In this document: in pieces, positions 49,273 through 59,222 of the stretch | How the letters are laid out: each line of letters opens with the position of its first letter | Numbering within the stretch: position 1 is the stretch's first letter | Assembly: GCA_027064095.1 (NCBI GenBank) | Contig: JAMOQI010000005.1 | Location: 1-64,000, forward strand | DNA length: 64,000 bases | Source: Bacteroidales bacterium | Lineage (GTDB): Bacteria > Bacteroidota > Bacteroidia > Bacteroidales > UBA1556 | Direction: 5' to 3' | Translations under genes and position numbers: made by a program | Notes under the pieces: model-generated | Database searches by the model: none | The model's input: the letters and a program-made list of their open reading frames with translations, nothing else | What the model was told of the DNA's origin: nothing

Positions 49273-51873
49273 CTAATCTTCTGTATTAGTATCTTGTTCG
49301 TTGTCCTCAGCCTTGCTTTCTGTATCCGAAGTACTATCAACAGATTCTTCAGAGCTAACGTTTTCCTCAAGATTTTCAGGGTCCTCTTCTTCGTCCATAT
49401 GGCTCACTTTAGCAACAGCAGCTATTGCATCACCTTCTTGTAGTTTTATTAGCCTTACGCCTTGAGTTGCTCTACCCATAACCCGCATATCAGTTACTGC
49501 CATTCTAATAACAATACCTGATTTATTAATAATCATAATATCATCAGTATCACTAACCTCCTTCAAGGCAATCAGCTTACCTGTTTTATCAGTGATATTG
49601 ATAGTTTTAACACCTTTTCCTCCTCTATTTGTTATTCTATAATCTTCTACAGATGAACGTTTTCCGTATCCATTCTCAGAAACAACTAAAATATTAGATT
49701 CAGCACTAGAGACACAAATCATTCCTACCACTCTATCCCCTTCTTCCATTCTGATTCCTCTAACTCCACTAGCATTTCTGCCCATTGGTCTAACTTTCTC
49801 CTCTGGGAATCGTATTGCACGACCAGAATGGAGTGCCATCATAATATCACTCTTGCCATCAGTAAGCTTAGCTTCTATTAATTCATCTCCTTCTCTAACA
49901 GTAATAGCATTAATACCATTAACTCTAGGACGAGAATATGCTTCCACAGTTGTCTTCTTAATAACTCCATTCTTCGTAGCCATTATTATATAGTTGTTGT
50001 TTATATAATCTTGGTCTTTAATATCTTTAATAGTAATAAATGCTTTTACATTATCATTTCTATCAATATTTATCAAATTCTGTATTGCTCTTCCTTTTGA
50101 CGTTTTACCACCTTCAGGAATTTCAAAAACTCTCATCCAAAATACTTTACCAAATTCCGTAAAGAATAACATATAATTATGATTTGTAGAAGTAAATATA
50201 TACTCAATAAAATCTTCGTCCCTAGAGCTGGAACCTCTACTACCTCTACCACCTCTGTTCTGGATTCTATATTCAGAAAGTGGAGTTCTTTTAATATAAC
50301 CCATATGCGAAATAGTAACAACTACTTTCTCATTAGGTATAGTATCCTCTATTCGGAAATCTTCGGCAGAATACTCAATTTTACTCTTACGATCATCACC
50401 ATATTTTTCTTTAATCTCTACAAGTTCCTCTTTGATGATTTCCATTCTCCTTTCCTTACTTGCAAGAATTTCTTTAAGAGAATCTATCAATTTCATTAAT
50501 TCGTCGTAATCTTTTTTAACTTTTTCAACCTCCATTCCGGTAAGCTTTTGCAACCTCATATCAAGTATTGCTCTAGCTTGAATTTCAGATAACGTAAAAG
50601 TCTCCATTAAACCATTTCTAGCCTCTTCAGGAGTTTTAGAAGCACGAATCAATTTTATTACTTCGTCAAGATTATTTAACGCAATAATTAATCCTTCTAA
50701 TATATGAGCCTTCTTTTCAGCTTCTTTCAACTCGTATTGTGTTCTTCTAATCACAACCTCATGGCGATGTTCAACAAAATGCTTAATAATATCATAAAGA
50801 TTAAGCATCATAGGACGGCCTTTTACCAAAGCAATACTATTGATACTAAACGAAGACTGCAAAGCAGTGTATTGATATAGTTTGTTGAGAACAACATTAG
50901 TGACAGCATCTTTTCGTAGTTCATATACTACCCTTATACCATTTCTATCACTTTCGTCTCTAATATCTGCAATTCCTTCTATCTTCTTAGAATTTACTAA
51001 ATCAGCAGTTTTCTTTATCATATCAGACTTATTCACCTGATAAGGGATAGAAGTAACTATAATTTTATCTCTAGAACCATTTACTCCTTCTTCTAAAGTG
51101 CTTTCTCCTCGCATTACAATTCTTCCACGACCAGTCTCATAAGCATCCCTAACTCCTTCATACCCGTATATTACTCCACCTGTTGGAAAATCAGGAGCCT
51201 TGATATACTGCATTAATTCAGGAATAGTAATATCGTTATTATCAATATATGCAATACATCCGTTAATACTTTCAGTAAGATTGTGAGGAGCCATATTTGT
51301 TGCCATCCCCACAGCAATACCTGAAGTACCATTTACCAATAAGTTTGGAATTCGTGTTGGAAGTACTGTAGGTTCTTTTAATGTGTCATCAAAGTTTAAC
51401 TGAAAATCAACTGTATCTTTATCTAAATCACCGAGCATCTCTTCTGATATCTTCCTCAATCTAGCTTCAGTATAACGCATTGCTGCCGGACTATCACCAT
51501 CAATAGAACCAAAGTTACCTTGTCCATCTACTAAAGGATATCGCAATGACCAATCTTGTGCCATACGCACCATAGTATCATATACCGAACTATCACCATG
51601 TGGGTGATACTTACCCAAAACTTCACCAACAATTCTTGCCGATTTTTTATGTGGTTTATTAGAATATACACCTAAATCAAGCATTCCAAAAAGAACTCTT
51701 CTATGCACTGGTTTAAAACCATCTCTTACATCAGGTAAAGCTCTGCTCACAATCACTGACATAGAGTAATCGATATATGCTGATTTCATCTGTTTTTCGA
51801 TATCAACATTAACAATATGCCCGTGATTAAACTCTACATTTTCTAAATTTTCGTTATTTCCTTCTTCGGTCAT
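49273..51873 (-). CDS. gyrA: DNA gyrase subunit A
   Basis: The 866-residue protein has the gyrase opening [33 protein letters not shown] and the catalytic Tyr134 in [11 protein letters not shown]. The C-terminal six-bladed DNA-wrapping domain (about 515-830) contains a GyrA-box-like [12 protein letters not shown]. An acidic tail rich in Glu, Asp and Ser follows (about 835-866). The tail and the GyrA-box favour gyrase over ParC. It cuts and re-joins DNA in the A2B2 complex that introduces negative supercoils; gyrB is not in the window. In the quinolone-resistance-determining region, residues PHGDSSVYD retain the usual susceptible Ser and Asp-type pattern. Confidence 0.96.
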   Translation of the reverse strand: MTEEGNNENLENVEFNHGHIVNVDIEKQMKSAYIDYSMSVIVSRALPDVRDGFKPVHRRVLFGMLDLGVYSNKPHKKSARIVGEVLGKYHPHGDSSVYDTMVRMAQDWSLRYPLVDGQGNFGSIDGDSPAAMRYTEARLRKISEEMLGDLDKDTVDFQLNFDDTLKEPTVLPTRIPNLLVNGTSGIAVGMATNMAPHNLTESINGCIAYIDNNDITIPELMQYIKAPDFPTGGVIYGYEGVRDAYETGRGRIVMRGESTLEEGVNGSRDKIIVTSIPYQVNKSDMIKKTADLVNSKKIEGIADIRDESDRNGIRVVYELRKDAVTNVVLNKLYQYTALQSSFSINSIALVKGRPMMLNLYDIIKHFVEHRHEVVIRRTQYELKEAEKKAHILEGLIIALNNLDEVIKLIRASKTPEEARNGLMETFTLSEIQARAILDMRLQKLTGMEVEKVKKDYDELMKLIDSLKEILASKERRMEIIKEELVEIKEKYGDDRKSKIEYSAEDFRIEDTIPNEKVVVTISHMGYIKRTPLSEYRIQNRGGRGSRGSSSRDEDFIEYIFTSTNHNYMLFFTEFGKVFWMRVFEIPEGGKTSKGRAIQNLINIDRNDNVKAFITIKDIKDQDYINNNYIIMATKNGVIKKTTVEAYSRPRVNGINAITVREGDELIEAKLTDGKSDIMMALHSGRAIRFPEEKVRPMGRNASGVRGIRMEEGDRVVGMICVSSAESNILVVSENGYGKRSSVEDYRITNRGGKGVKTINITDKTGKLIALKEVSDTDDIMIINKSGIVIRMAVTDMRVMGRATQGVRLIKLQEGDAIAAVAKVSHMDEEEDPENLEENVSSEESVDSTSDTESKAEDNEQDTNTED

Positions 51874-52236
51874 CGTATATTATTTATAAAATATTGTCAA
51901 ATATAATGTATTTGTTTGATTTTCAATAATTTAAATTACTGTTTTAATTCTGAAAACCAGTTTACGAATTTAATAAAAAATGACTTAGAATTAACATAAA
52001 ATCCTGCTTTTATTATAAACAAATTCTTGTTGAAAAACTTAGACTATAATCAACTGATTATATATGTACTATATACTCTATATAAATAATTTTTATATGT
52101 ATATAAACACAAATAAGTGAATATTTGGATATGACTTTTTAGAGCTAAGAATAAAAGAATAATATCGACTATATTTCAACCAAATATTAACTAGTTAACC
52201 CACATTATTCATTCAGAAACAAAGAATAGTTTAATA
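51874..52236. other. AT-rich intergenic region upstream of gyrA
   Basis: About 360 bp without coding sequence. A minus-strand TATATTTG (plus 51898-51905) is the likely gyrA -7 box. The rest is very AT-rich (52040-52110) and shows no clear feature. Confidence 0.5.
51898..51905 (-). promoter_or_regulatory. Candidate -7 box (TATATTTG) for gyrA
   Basis: CAAATATA on the plus strand reads TATATTTG on the minus strand, 25 bp upstream of the gyrA ATG. Confidence 0.5.
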
Positions 52237-52707
52237 TTAACGCAATCTATCAGCAGCTTTAACTAGCTTTTCATCTTTTCTAATACTTCTGTTAGCAAGA
52301 ATAAGCAATATTATAGTAACTATAGGAATATATGCTCCAAAATCATAAACCACCTTTTCATTTACATCTGCCAATTGACCTACCATATCAGCATAAACAA
52401 ATATGCTAATTAACAGAGCAATATTGACAAGAATATTAAACATATTTATTTTTAACTGCTGACTTCTATTTTTATATCTAAATATACTTACTCCTGCCAA
52501 TACACCAAGTAAAGCCGATAGAATTGCTATAGGCCAAATATTTGGAAGATCAGCACTAAAAGGCAGTTCTTCTACTCCTTCAAAACGAAAAACACCCATA
52601 TAAAAAACTCTTTCACCTGCCTGAAAAATTACCAAAGGTAAAAATGAAAAAACTGCAACTGCAACAAATACTAAACCTAAAAATACGCTTTGAATTCTCT
52701 GAATCAT
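52237..52707 (-). CDS. DUF4293 four-helix membrane protein
   Basis: The 156-residue protein opens with MIQRIQSVFLGLVFVAVAVFSFLPL, the DUF4293 hallmark. It has four membrane helices (about 7-27, 50-72, 85-105, 117-140) and a short charged tail (RSIRKDEKLVKAADRLR). The family is confined to Bacteroidota and often sits near rho or gyr genes. No function is known. Its -7 box is the minus-strand TATATTTG at 52749-52756. Confidence 0.85.
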   Translation of the reverse strand: MIQRIQSVFLGLVFVAVAVFSFLPLVIFQAGERVFYMGVFRFEGVEELPFSADLPNIWPIAILSALLGVLAGVSIFRYKNRSQQLKINMFNILVNIALLISIFVYADMVGQLADVNEKVVYDFGAYIPIVTIILLILANRSIRKDEKLVKAADRLR

Positions 52708-53130
52708 AATATCAAAAATTGAAATATTTTAGCTCTTTAAATTAGTTGCAAATATATATCAAATCCTAAGAAAACCAGAAATAAATATTTTTTAATATTA
52801 TAAATAATTCACCTTAGCATCAATAAGTTGAATTTTGCTAAATTGTGCCTGCAAGAAAACTCTACAAGTTCACAATTGTTTCTTTTAAGAATATCCTTAA
52901 CTTTCTAACTGGTTGATACTCAAACACCAAAACTTTTTAAAGAAATAAAGCTCTCTACTATAATATTCCAATTCTAAAAATTTGACAGTTTTCTTACAAG
53001 CACTAAATAATTGAAAGAAGAACAAATAAAAGTCCACAAAAAAATATTCAATTAATTTATCAACAAACGATTTTACCTCTACCATTTTTTATAATTTTAC
53101 AGACCATTTTTTTTGTTAAAACATACCAAT
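52708..53130. other. Intergenic region between divergent DUF4293 and dnaE genes
   Basis: About 420 bp without a convincing gene. It holds the minus-strand box at 52749-52756 and a 7-bp inverted repeat AATTGTG (52841-52847) / CACAATT (52871-52877). The 62-codon minus ORF at 52897-53085 has no family features and is treated as chance. Confidence 0.5.
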
Positions 53131-56100
53131 ATGTATATAATTTTCGATACAGAAACCACTGGTTTACCCGATAATTTCAAAGCTCCTGTAAGTGATAGCG
53201 ACAATTGGCCCAGAATGGTACAAATTGCATGGCAAGTACATGATAAAAAAGGTAAGCTCATTGAAGTAAAAAATTATATAATTAAACCTGAGGACTACGA
53301 AATCCCTTATGATGTAGTTAAAATTCATCAAATTACAACTGAAAGAGCAGAAAAATTCGGCATGGATTTAACTTTTGTATTAGAAGAATTTTCCAAAATT
53401 GCATCTAAATGTAATTTTCTTGTTGGTCACAATGTGAGTTTTGACAATAATATTTTAGGAGCAGAATATTACAGAAAAAACATCAAGAATCCATTAACAG
53501 ACATTCCTTCTATCGATACAATGCAGTTTTCAGTGAATTACTGCGCAATACCAGGAAGAAAAAATGGTGGTTTTAAATATCCTAAACTTGAAGAACTTCA
53601 TAAAAAGTTGTTTAATGAAAGTTTTGGCTTAGCTCATAATGCAGCTGCTGATGTTGAAGCTACTGCCAGATGTTTTTTAGAACTGCATAGGCTTAATATA
53701 ATTACTGCCAATGATTTAAAACTTTCTGATAAAGAGTATCAAGAATTTTTGCAGAATAATCCAAAAACAATAAAAGCAATTGGTTTAGACACTAAGCCAT
53801 ACAATCCCAACGACTTAGATGAAAACGCAGATAATTCTTCATCAAGTGAAACAGATAGTATTAAAAATGAACAAAAGACAATTCCTCAAGAAAACACTTC
53901 TTTTGTACATCTACACCTTCATACACAGTATTCTATTTTAGACGGTTTAACAAAGATCAAAAAGCTTGTCAAAAAAGCTAAAGATTTAAACTATAAAGCT
54001 GTAGCTATTACCGACCACGGAAACATGTTTGGTGTTAAAGAATTTCACAAAAACATGATGAGTGAAGGTATCAAACCAATACTTGGAATGGAAGCCTATG
54101 TCGCTTACAGAACTCATCTTGATAAAGAAAATATCGACAAGAAAAGATATCATTTAGTACTTTTAGCTAAAAACGAAATTGGGTATAAAAATCTTATCAA
54201 ACTATCTAGTATTTCCTTTTCTGATGGTTATTATTATAAACCAAGAATAGATAAAGACTTACTTCGAAAGTATCATGAAGGAATAATTGCCACTTCAGCA
54301 TGTCTAGGAGGAGAAATTCCTCAAAAACTTATGAGCAATGGTTTTGATGAAGCAGAAAAATCTTTATTAGAATACAAAGAGATTTTCGGAGATGATTTCT
54401 ATCTTGAGATTCAAAGACATCAAGCTACTGACCCTGAGATGAATACACAAACTATTCGAGATCAGAATTTTGTAAATAAAATTATTTTAGAGTTAGCTAA
54501 AAAGCATAATGTAAAATATATTGCCACAAATGATGTTCACTATTTAAATGAGGAAGATTATATAGCTCACGACAGACTTATTTGCTTAAATACCGGCAAA
54601 GATATCGATGACCCAAAAAGGACAAGATATACCGGACAAGAATGGTTTAAAAGTACTGAAGAAATGAATAAGGTATTTGGAGATTTACCCGAAGCATTAG
54701 CTAACACTCAAGAAATAGCTGAAAAAATAGAGACCTTTGAACTAGACAAAACTCCAATAATGCCAGACTTCTTGCTTCCAGATGGTTTTGCAAATGAAGA
54801 TGATTACCTTAGACATATTACTTATGAAGGCGCTCATAATAGATGGGGAAAAAAACTTGATACTGAAACCATAACAAGGTTAGATTTTGAACTGGATACA
54901 ATCAAGAAAATGGGATTCCCTGGATATTTTTTAATTGTATGGGATTTCTTGAAAGCTGCACGAGAAATGGGAGTTTCTGTAGGTCCCGGAAGAGGAAGTG
55001 CTGCTGGTTCTGCCGTGGCCTATTGCCTGAAAATAACAGACATAGATCCATTAAAATACAATCTGCTTTTTGAAAGATTTCTTAATCCTGATCGTATATC
55101 AATGCCCGATATTGATATTGATTTTGATGACGAAGGAAGAGATCGAGTATTGCAATGGGTTAAGAATAAATATGGAGCAAAAAGAGTAGCACACCTAATC
55201 ACTTTCGGTTCTATGGCCGCAAAATCTGCTATTAGAGATGTTGCCAGAGTACAAAAACTACCACTTCCTGAGGCTGACAAACTAGCTAAATTAGTTCCCG
55301 AAAAACCAGGTACAAATTTAGAATCTGCTTTTAATGATGTCCCTGAGCTTATGAGTGAGCTTAAAGAAGGCAGCGAGGAAAATCGCTCGGTACTTGACTT
55401 TGCTCAACGACTTGAAGGTTCAGTAAAAAGTACAGGAACGCATGCTTGTGGTATTATTATTAGCAAAGATGACCTTGACAACTATGTACCTATCACTAAT
55501 GTAAAAGATAGCGTATTAGACTATGCAACTCAATATGATGGACATTATATTGAATCTATTGGCCTGTTAAAAATGGATTTTCTAGGTCTAAAAACTCTCA
55601 CCATTATTAAAGATGCAATTGCTAACATCAAACTTTCAAAAGGTGTAGATGTAGATATAGATCATATTTCGCTTGAAGATAAAAAAACATTTGAACTTTA
55701 CAGCAAAGGAGAAACATCCGGTCTCTTTCAATTTGAATCTGACGGAATGAAGAAGCATCTTCAAAACTTAAAGCCAAGTAAATTTGAAGATCTAATAGCA
55801 ATGAATGCTTTATATCGTCCTGGACCAATGGAATATATTGATAGCTTTATTGCTCGTAAACATGGAAAAGAAAAAATCACCTACGACCTCGAAGGCATGG
55901 AGGAATACCTTGATGAAACATATGGTATTACTGTATATCAAGAGCAAGTAATGCTTCTTGCTCGTAAGCTTGGAGGCTTTAGTCGTGGGGAATCTGACTC
56001 ATTGCGAAAAGCAATGGGAAAGAAAATAAAATCCATGATGGATGAATTAAAAATTAAATTCTTTGATGGTTGTAAAAAAAATGGTCATGATTTAAAGAAA

Positions 56101-57381
56101 GTAGAGAAAGTATGGCATGACTGGGAAGCATTTGCTAAATATGCATTTAACAAATCACATGCTACTTGTTATTCCTATGTATCATATCAAACAGCTTATC
56201 TAAAAGCTCACTACCCTGCTGAATTTATGGCTTCAGTTTTAAGCCACGAACTTAAAGATATTAGCAAACTCAATCTGTACCTAAATGAATGTAACAGAAT
56301 GGGCATAAAAGTACTTGGGCCAAACATCAATGAAAGTTATTCAAACTTCACAGTAAATGCCCAAGGCGAGATTCGTTATGGAATGGCTGGCATTAAAGGT
56401 GTTGGAGAAACTGCTGTTGAAACAATTGTAAAAGAAAGAAAGGAAAATGGAAACTTTAAAGATATTTTTGATTTTATAGCGCGGGTAAATTTACGTTCTG
56501 TAAATAAAAGAGCCATTGAAGCCCTAGCAATTTCAGGAGGTTTTGACGAAATACAACCTAATGTGCATCGTGCACAATATTTTGCTGCCTATAATGAAAA
56601 TGAAACTTTTATAGAAAGGTTAATTAAACATGGCAACAAGGTACAAAGTATGGCAAATTCGTCACAAGCTTCTCTTTTTGGAGATATGGAAGAGGTGCAA
56701 ATTCAAAATCCGGAATTCCCTGAAGCTGAAAGATGGAGCAATCTTAAACAATTAAATTTAGAAAAAGAGCTTATTGGTTTTTATTTAAGTGGTCATCCCC
56801 TTGATATCTACAAAGATACTTTTAAATATTTTATAAGTGATACTACTGCTAATATTCATGATTTTATTAAAAATAAAAGTAAAAAGCATGTGAGATTTGG
56901 TGGTATTGTGACAAGAAGCATTACGAAAGAGGCTATTAGTAGTGGCAATAAATATGGATTTTTTACTGTTGAAGATAAAACAGGAAATGTTGAATTTCCA
57001 CTTTTTACAGACAAATTTTTGAAATATAATCACCTGTTACAAATTGACAATTTCGTCTATGTGGAAGGTAATATCAAAGAATCATACAGAGATAAAGATA
57101 AGATAGAATTAAACATTGAACATATTGATTTGCTTGATAAAGTTATAGACAACAAAGCTAAAAAATTTAATATTCAGATTATTTTAGACGAATTAGATAT
57201 TAATTTAGTACAAGAGATTGTTTCACAAGTAAAAAACAATCCGGGCAATGTAGGAATTAATATTTTCTTTAAGGATGGTAATAGTTTTCTTGAAATGAAA
57301 CCAAAGAAAATAAAAGTCGATGCTAAAGAATTTCTAAAATTTCTTAAAACAAAACCTAATATTGTCTATAAATTAGTATAG
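53131..57381 (+). CDS. dnaE: DNA polymerase III alpha subunit with N-terminal 3'-5' exonuclease domain
   Basis: I start at ATG 53131 (MYIIFDTETTG), not the TTG at 53113, because the exonuclease domain begins there. Residues 1-190 are a DnaQ-like DEDD exonuclease (IFDTETTGLP, GHNVSFDNNIL, LAHNAAADVEATARCFLEL). The PHP domain follows (VHLHLHTQYSILDGL, AITDHGNMFG, about 260-470). The polymerase core has GRGSAAGSAVAYCL, PDIDIDFDDEGRDRVL and QFESDGMKKHL. Helix-hairpin-helix and OB domains close the protein (GMAGIKGVGETAVETIV, KHVRFGGIVTRS). Proofreading in cis is typical of Flavobacteria and relatives, so this is a known arrangement, not a novelty. Confidence 0.95.
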   Translation: MYIIFDTETTGLPDNFKAPVSDSDNWPRMVQIAWQVHDKKGKLIEVKNYIIKPEDYEIPYDVVKIHQITTERAEKFGMDLTFVLEEFSKIASKCNFLVGHNVSFDNNILGAEYYRKNIKNPLTDIPSIDTMQFSVNYCAIPGRKNGGFKYPKLEELHKKLFNESFGLAHNAAADVEATARCFLELHRLNIITANDLKLSDKEYQEFLQNNPKTIKAIGLDTKPYNPNDLDENADNSSSSETDSIKNEQKTIPQENTSFVHLHLHTQYSILDGLTKIKKLVKKAKDLNYKAVAITDHGNMFGVKEFHKNMMSEGIKPILGMEAYVAYRTHLDKENIDKKRYHLVLLAKNEIGYKNLIKLSSISFSDGYYYKPRIDKDLLRKYHEGIIATSACLGGEIPQKLMSNGFDEAEKSLLEYKEIFGDDFYLEIQRHQATDPEMNTQTIRDQNFVNKIILELAKKHNVKYIATNDVHYLNEEDYIAHDRLICLNTGKDIDDPKRTRYTGQEWFKSTEEMNKVFGDLPEALANTQEIAEKIETFELDKTPIMPDFLLPDGFANEDDYLRHITYEGAHNRWGKKLDTETITRLDFELDTIKKMGFPGYFLIVWDFLKAAREMGVSVGPGRGSAAGSAVAYCLKITDIDPLKYNLLFERFLNPDRISMPDIDIDFDDEGRDRVLQWVKNKYGAKRVAHLITFGSMAAKSAIRDVARVQKLPLPEADKLAKLVPEKPGTNLESAFNDVPELMSELKEGSEENRSVLDFAQRLEGSVKSTGTHACGIIISKDDLDNYVPITNVKDSVLDYATQYDGHYIESIGLLKMDFLGLKTLTIIKDAIANIKLSKGVDVDIDHISLEDKKTFELYSKGETSGLFQFESDGMKKHLQNLKPSKFEDLIAMNALYRPGPMEYIDSFIARKHGKEKITYDLEGMEEYLDETYGITVYQEQVMLLARKLGGFSRGESDSLRKAMGKKIKSMMDELKIKFFDGCKKNGHDLKKVEKVWHDWEAFAKYAFNKSHATCYSYVSYQTAYLKAHYPAEFMASVLSHELKDISKLNLYLNECNRMGIKVLGPNINESYSNFTVNAQGEIRYGMAGIKGVGETAVETIVKERKENGNFKDIFDFIARVNLRSVNKRAIEALAISGGFDEIQPNVHRAQYFAAYNENETFIERLIKHGNKVQSMANSSQASLFGDMEEVQIQNPEFPEAERWSNLKQLNLEKELIGFYLSGHPLDIYKDTFKYFISDTTANIHDFIKNKSKKHVRFGGIVTRSITKEAISSGNKYGFFTVEDKTGNVEFPLFTDKFLKYNHLLQIDNFVYVEGNIKESYRDKDKIELNIEHIDLLDKVIDNKAKKFNIQIILDELDINLVQEIVSQVKNNPGNVGINIFFKDGNSFLEMKPKKIKVDAKEFLKFLKTKPNIVYKLV

Positions 57382-57514
57382 ATATAAATTAAAATATCGC
57401 GTTATTTTTTTCACTAAAAACAAACTCTCATAATAGCCCTAACTCAGCTATTTGCAATAAATATGGCATGCTAATGATTTTATATGAGATAAATATTATA
57501 CCAAATTCAGACTA

Positions 57515-58777
57515 TTATTCTTCAATGTATTTTCTTCCTAAATCACCTTTCAATATTTTAACAAAATCACTTTTTACACCAGGAACTCTAAAGAAGAAAT
57601 ATATACCGACAAAAATTGATGATAATGCAATAAATGCAAAAACATACAATGTGTTTTTATTTGTTAATTGCATAATCACTTCATAAACTACTGAAGCCAA
57701 TAGTATAAAAATAAACACTGAAATATTTAAATATCCCAAAGAATCACCAAGCAATCTACCCTTTACTCTATCTTGAATATAAGCATTAAGTGGCACTTTA
57801 TAAAAACCAGCAAAAAAAGCAGTTAAGAAAATCAAGAATTGAAACAAATACAAATCAGGCTTTAGAATAATTATTAATAATGAACTTATTCCCAATCCAA
57901 TACTTCCAATAAAAACGTATCCAAGATGTACAATTTTCCCTGATAGCCAACCAGTAAAAATAGCACCGGCAGCAATACCAACTGCGGCTATAGCCATAGT
58001 ATATCCCACAACAGTATTTGAAACTTCCAGTATTTCAATACCATGAGTTTTAATAACAAATTGTACAAGTGCTCCAATTAGCCAAAACATTGACAAACCA
58101 AAAACAGCATAGTTAACACCTGGAAAATTATTATTTAATTTATATTGTTTGTAAATAAAAGACCAAAAAAACATAGTCCCCTTAGGCTTATCCATTACCG
58201 GCGACTCATTAGCTTTAATAAATTTCGACATAATATATCCAAATACAGCAACTCCAACTAGAATATAGGACAAATAATCCAGCTGATAATGATCAGCCAT
58301 GATTCCTGCTGCTACAGTACCTAATAAAACTCCAACAAAAGTTAACATCTCCATAGCTCCGGTTCCAAAAGGTATTCCCTCTACTCCTTTAATATCTCTT
58401 ATAAGTCCATATTTTGCTGGAGAAAACAAAGCACTTTGAGTTCCCATAAGCAATACTGAGACCATAATGACAGGTAAATTATGATAATAGAAACCAGCAA
58501 TTGCCACAAACATAATAGGGATTTCAGCTGCTTTTCCCCATACCATAATCATCTTTTTTTCGTACATTTTTGATAGTTTTCCGGCATAGGGTGAAATAAT
58601 AATAAATGGCAACACTAACATTGCTCCTGCCACAGTCATTACTGTACTCTGTTCTGCTTTTTCAACCCAAGTAGAACCTACAAAAACAACTAACCATTTG
58701 ATTAAGTTATCATTAAAAGTACTAAAAAAATTGGTAAAAAATAATGGCCACCACGAATATTTCTTTTCTTCTTCCAT
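57515..58777 (-). CDS. MFS transporter, LplT-like
   Basis: I start at the internal Met (MEEEKKYSWWPLFFTNFFSTFNDNLIKWLVVF), where the first helix begins; the ORF-track start at 58849 adds 24 residues without membrane character. About twelve helices are visible. The FNDNLIKW motif, the A-type loop and SPAKYGLIRDI recall the lysophospholipid transporter LplT/acyltransferase-associated MFS family, in which FxND near the N-terminus and ALFSPAKYG are conserved. The substrate is inferred only; no acyltransferase domain is fused. It converges on dnaE and its 5' side faces repeat-rich DNA. Confidence 0.8.
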   Translation of the reverse strand: MEEEKKYSWWPLFFTNFFSTFNDNLIKWLVVFVGSTWVEKAEQSTVMTVAGAMLVLPFIIISPYAGKLSKMYEKKMIMVWGKAAEIPIMFVAIAGFYYHNLPVIMVSVLLMGTQSALFSPAKYGLIRDIKGVEGIPFGTGAMEMLTFVGVLLGTVAAGIMADHYQLDYLSYILVGVAVFGYIMSKFIKANESPVMDKPKGTMFFWSFIYKQYKLNNNFPGVNYAVFGLSMFWLIGALVQFVIKTHGIEILEVSNTVVGYTMAIAAVGIAAGAIFTGWLSGKIVHLGYVFIGSIGLGISSLLIIILKPDLYLFQFLIFLTAFFAGFYKVPLNAYIQDRVKGRLLGDSLGYLNISVFIFILLASVVYEVIMQLTNKNTLYVFAFIALSSIFVGIYFFFRVPGVKSDFVKILKGDLGRKYIEE

Positions 58778-58911
58778 AACAATTTGTAAAATTTGGTCAA
58801 AGATAGGAAAATATTTTTCAAATCGGTAGATTGCGACCAGCAAATGCATTTTTTTGATTTATTAAAATAATATTCAAAAAAAGTTTTTTCATTACCCGCA
58901 TTATGTATATA

Positions 58912-58978
58912 AAAGCAAAGCAAATTGTATCAATAAGCAATGAATAGCAAGGTGCAATGCAGGGAAACCCTCCCGAAA
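58912..58978 (+). repeat. Degenerate dispersed repeat, copy 1
   Basis: TAAGCAATGAATAGCAAGGT, followed by GCAATGC, matches 60698-60738 in about 30 of 34 positions. Both copies are preceded by a GCAAAGC/GCTTTGC block in opposite senses (here AAAAGCAAAGCAAATTG). Confidence 0.6.
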
Positions 58979-59060
58979 CAAGTTCAGAACAGGCTGATTT
59001 AGATGACCTCAAATTTGGATATTCTTAGTCTTAATGCTTCAGCTACATTGAAAAACCTTC

Positions 59061-59078
59061 GAAATATTAGAATATTTC
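59061..59078. repeat. 18-bp palindrome
   Basis: GAAATATT and AATATTTC are exact inverse complements around a 2-bp centre, in noncoding DNA. Confidence 0.75.
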
Positions 59079-59222
59079 AACAGACTTTGGCACTTCGCAT
59101 CTACTCAAAGCAAAATTTATGAATAATATATAATTACAAAATTATATTTTCATACTTTTTTAATATATCAAAGAAAAGAATTATTAAATTCGTGGCATAA
59201 TATAAACACTAGATTTTACTAT

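Larger units (their letters stand above)
58778..59222. other. Repeat-bearing intergenic region upstream of the M20 peptidase
   Basis: About 445 bp without a real gene. It contains a degenerate copy of a dispersed repeat (58912-58978), a CCCGAAACAAGTTCAGAACA segment like repeats seen in other Bacteroidota genomes, and a palindrome GAAATATT-AG-AATATTTC at 59061-59078. The small ORFs at 58702-59012 are shadows of this repeat. Confidence 0.6.

Noticed and set aside
52897-53085. 62-residue minus ORF between DUF4293 and dnaE
   Set aside because: No start context, no family features, biased toward Phe and Leu as expected for random AT-rich DNA, and it overlaps the dnaE upstream region.
53113-53130. 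TTG start for dnaE given by the ORF track
   Set aside because: The exonuclease domain begins exactly at the ATG at 53131, so the extra six residues are not needed and the TTG lies in a T-run.
58702-59012. Two overlapping minus ORFs (73 and 64 residues) before the MFS gene
   Set aside because: They translate the dispersed repeat and upstream leader rather than a conserved protein, and one runs across the MFS start. Treated as shadows.
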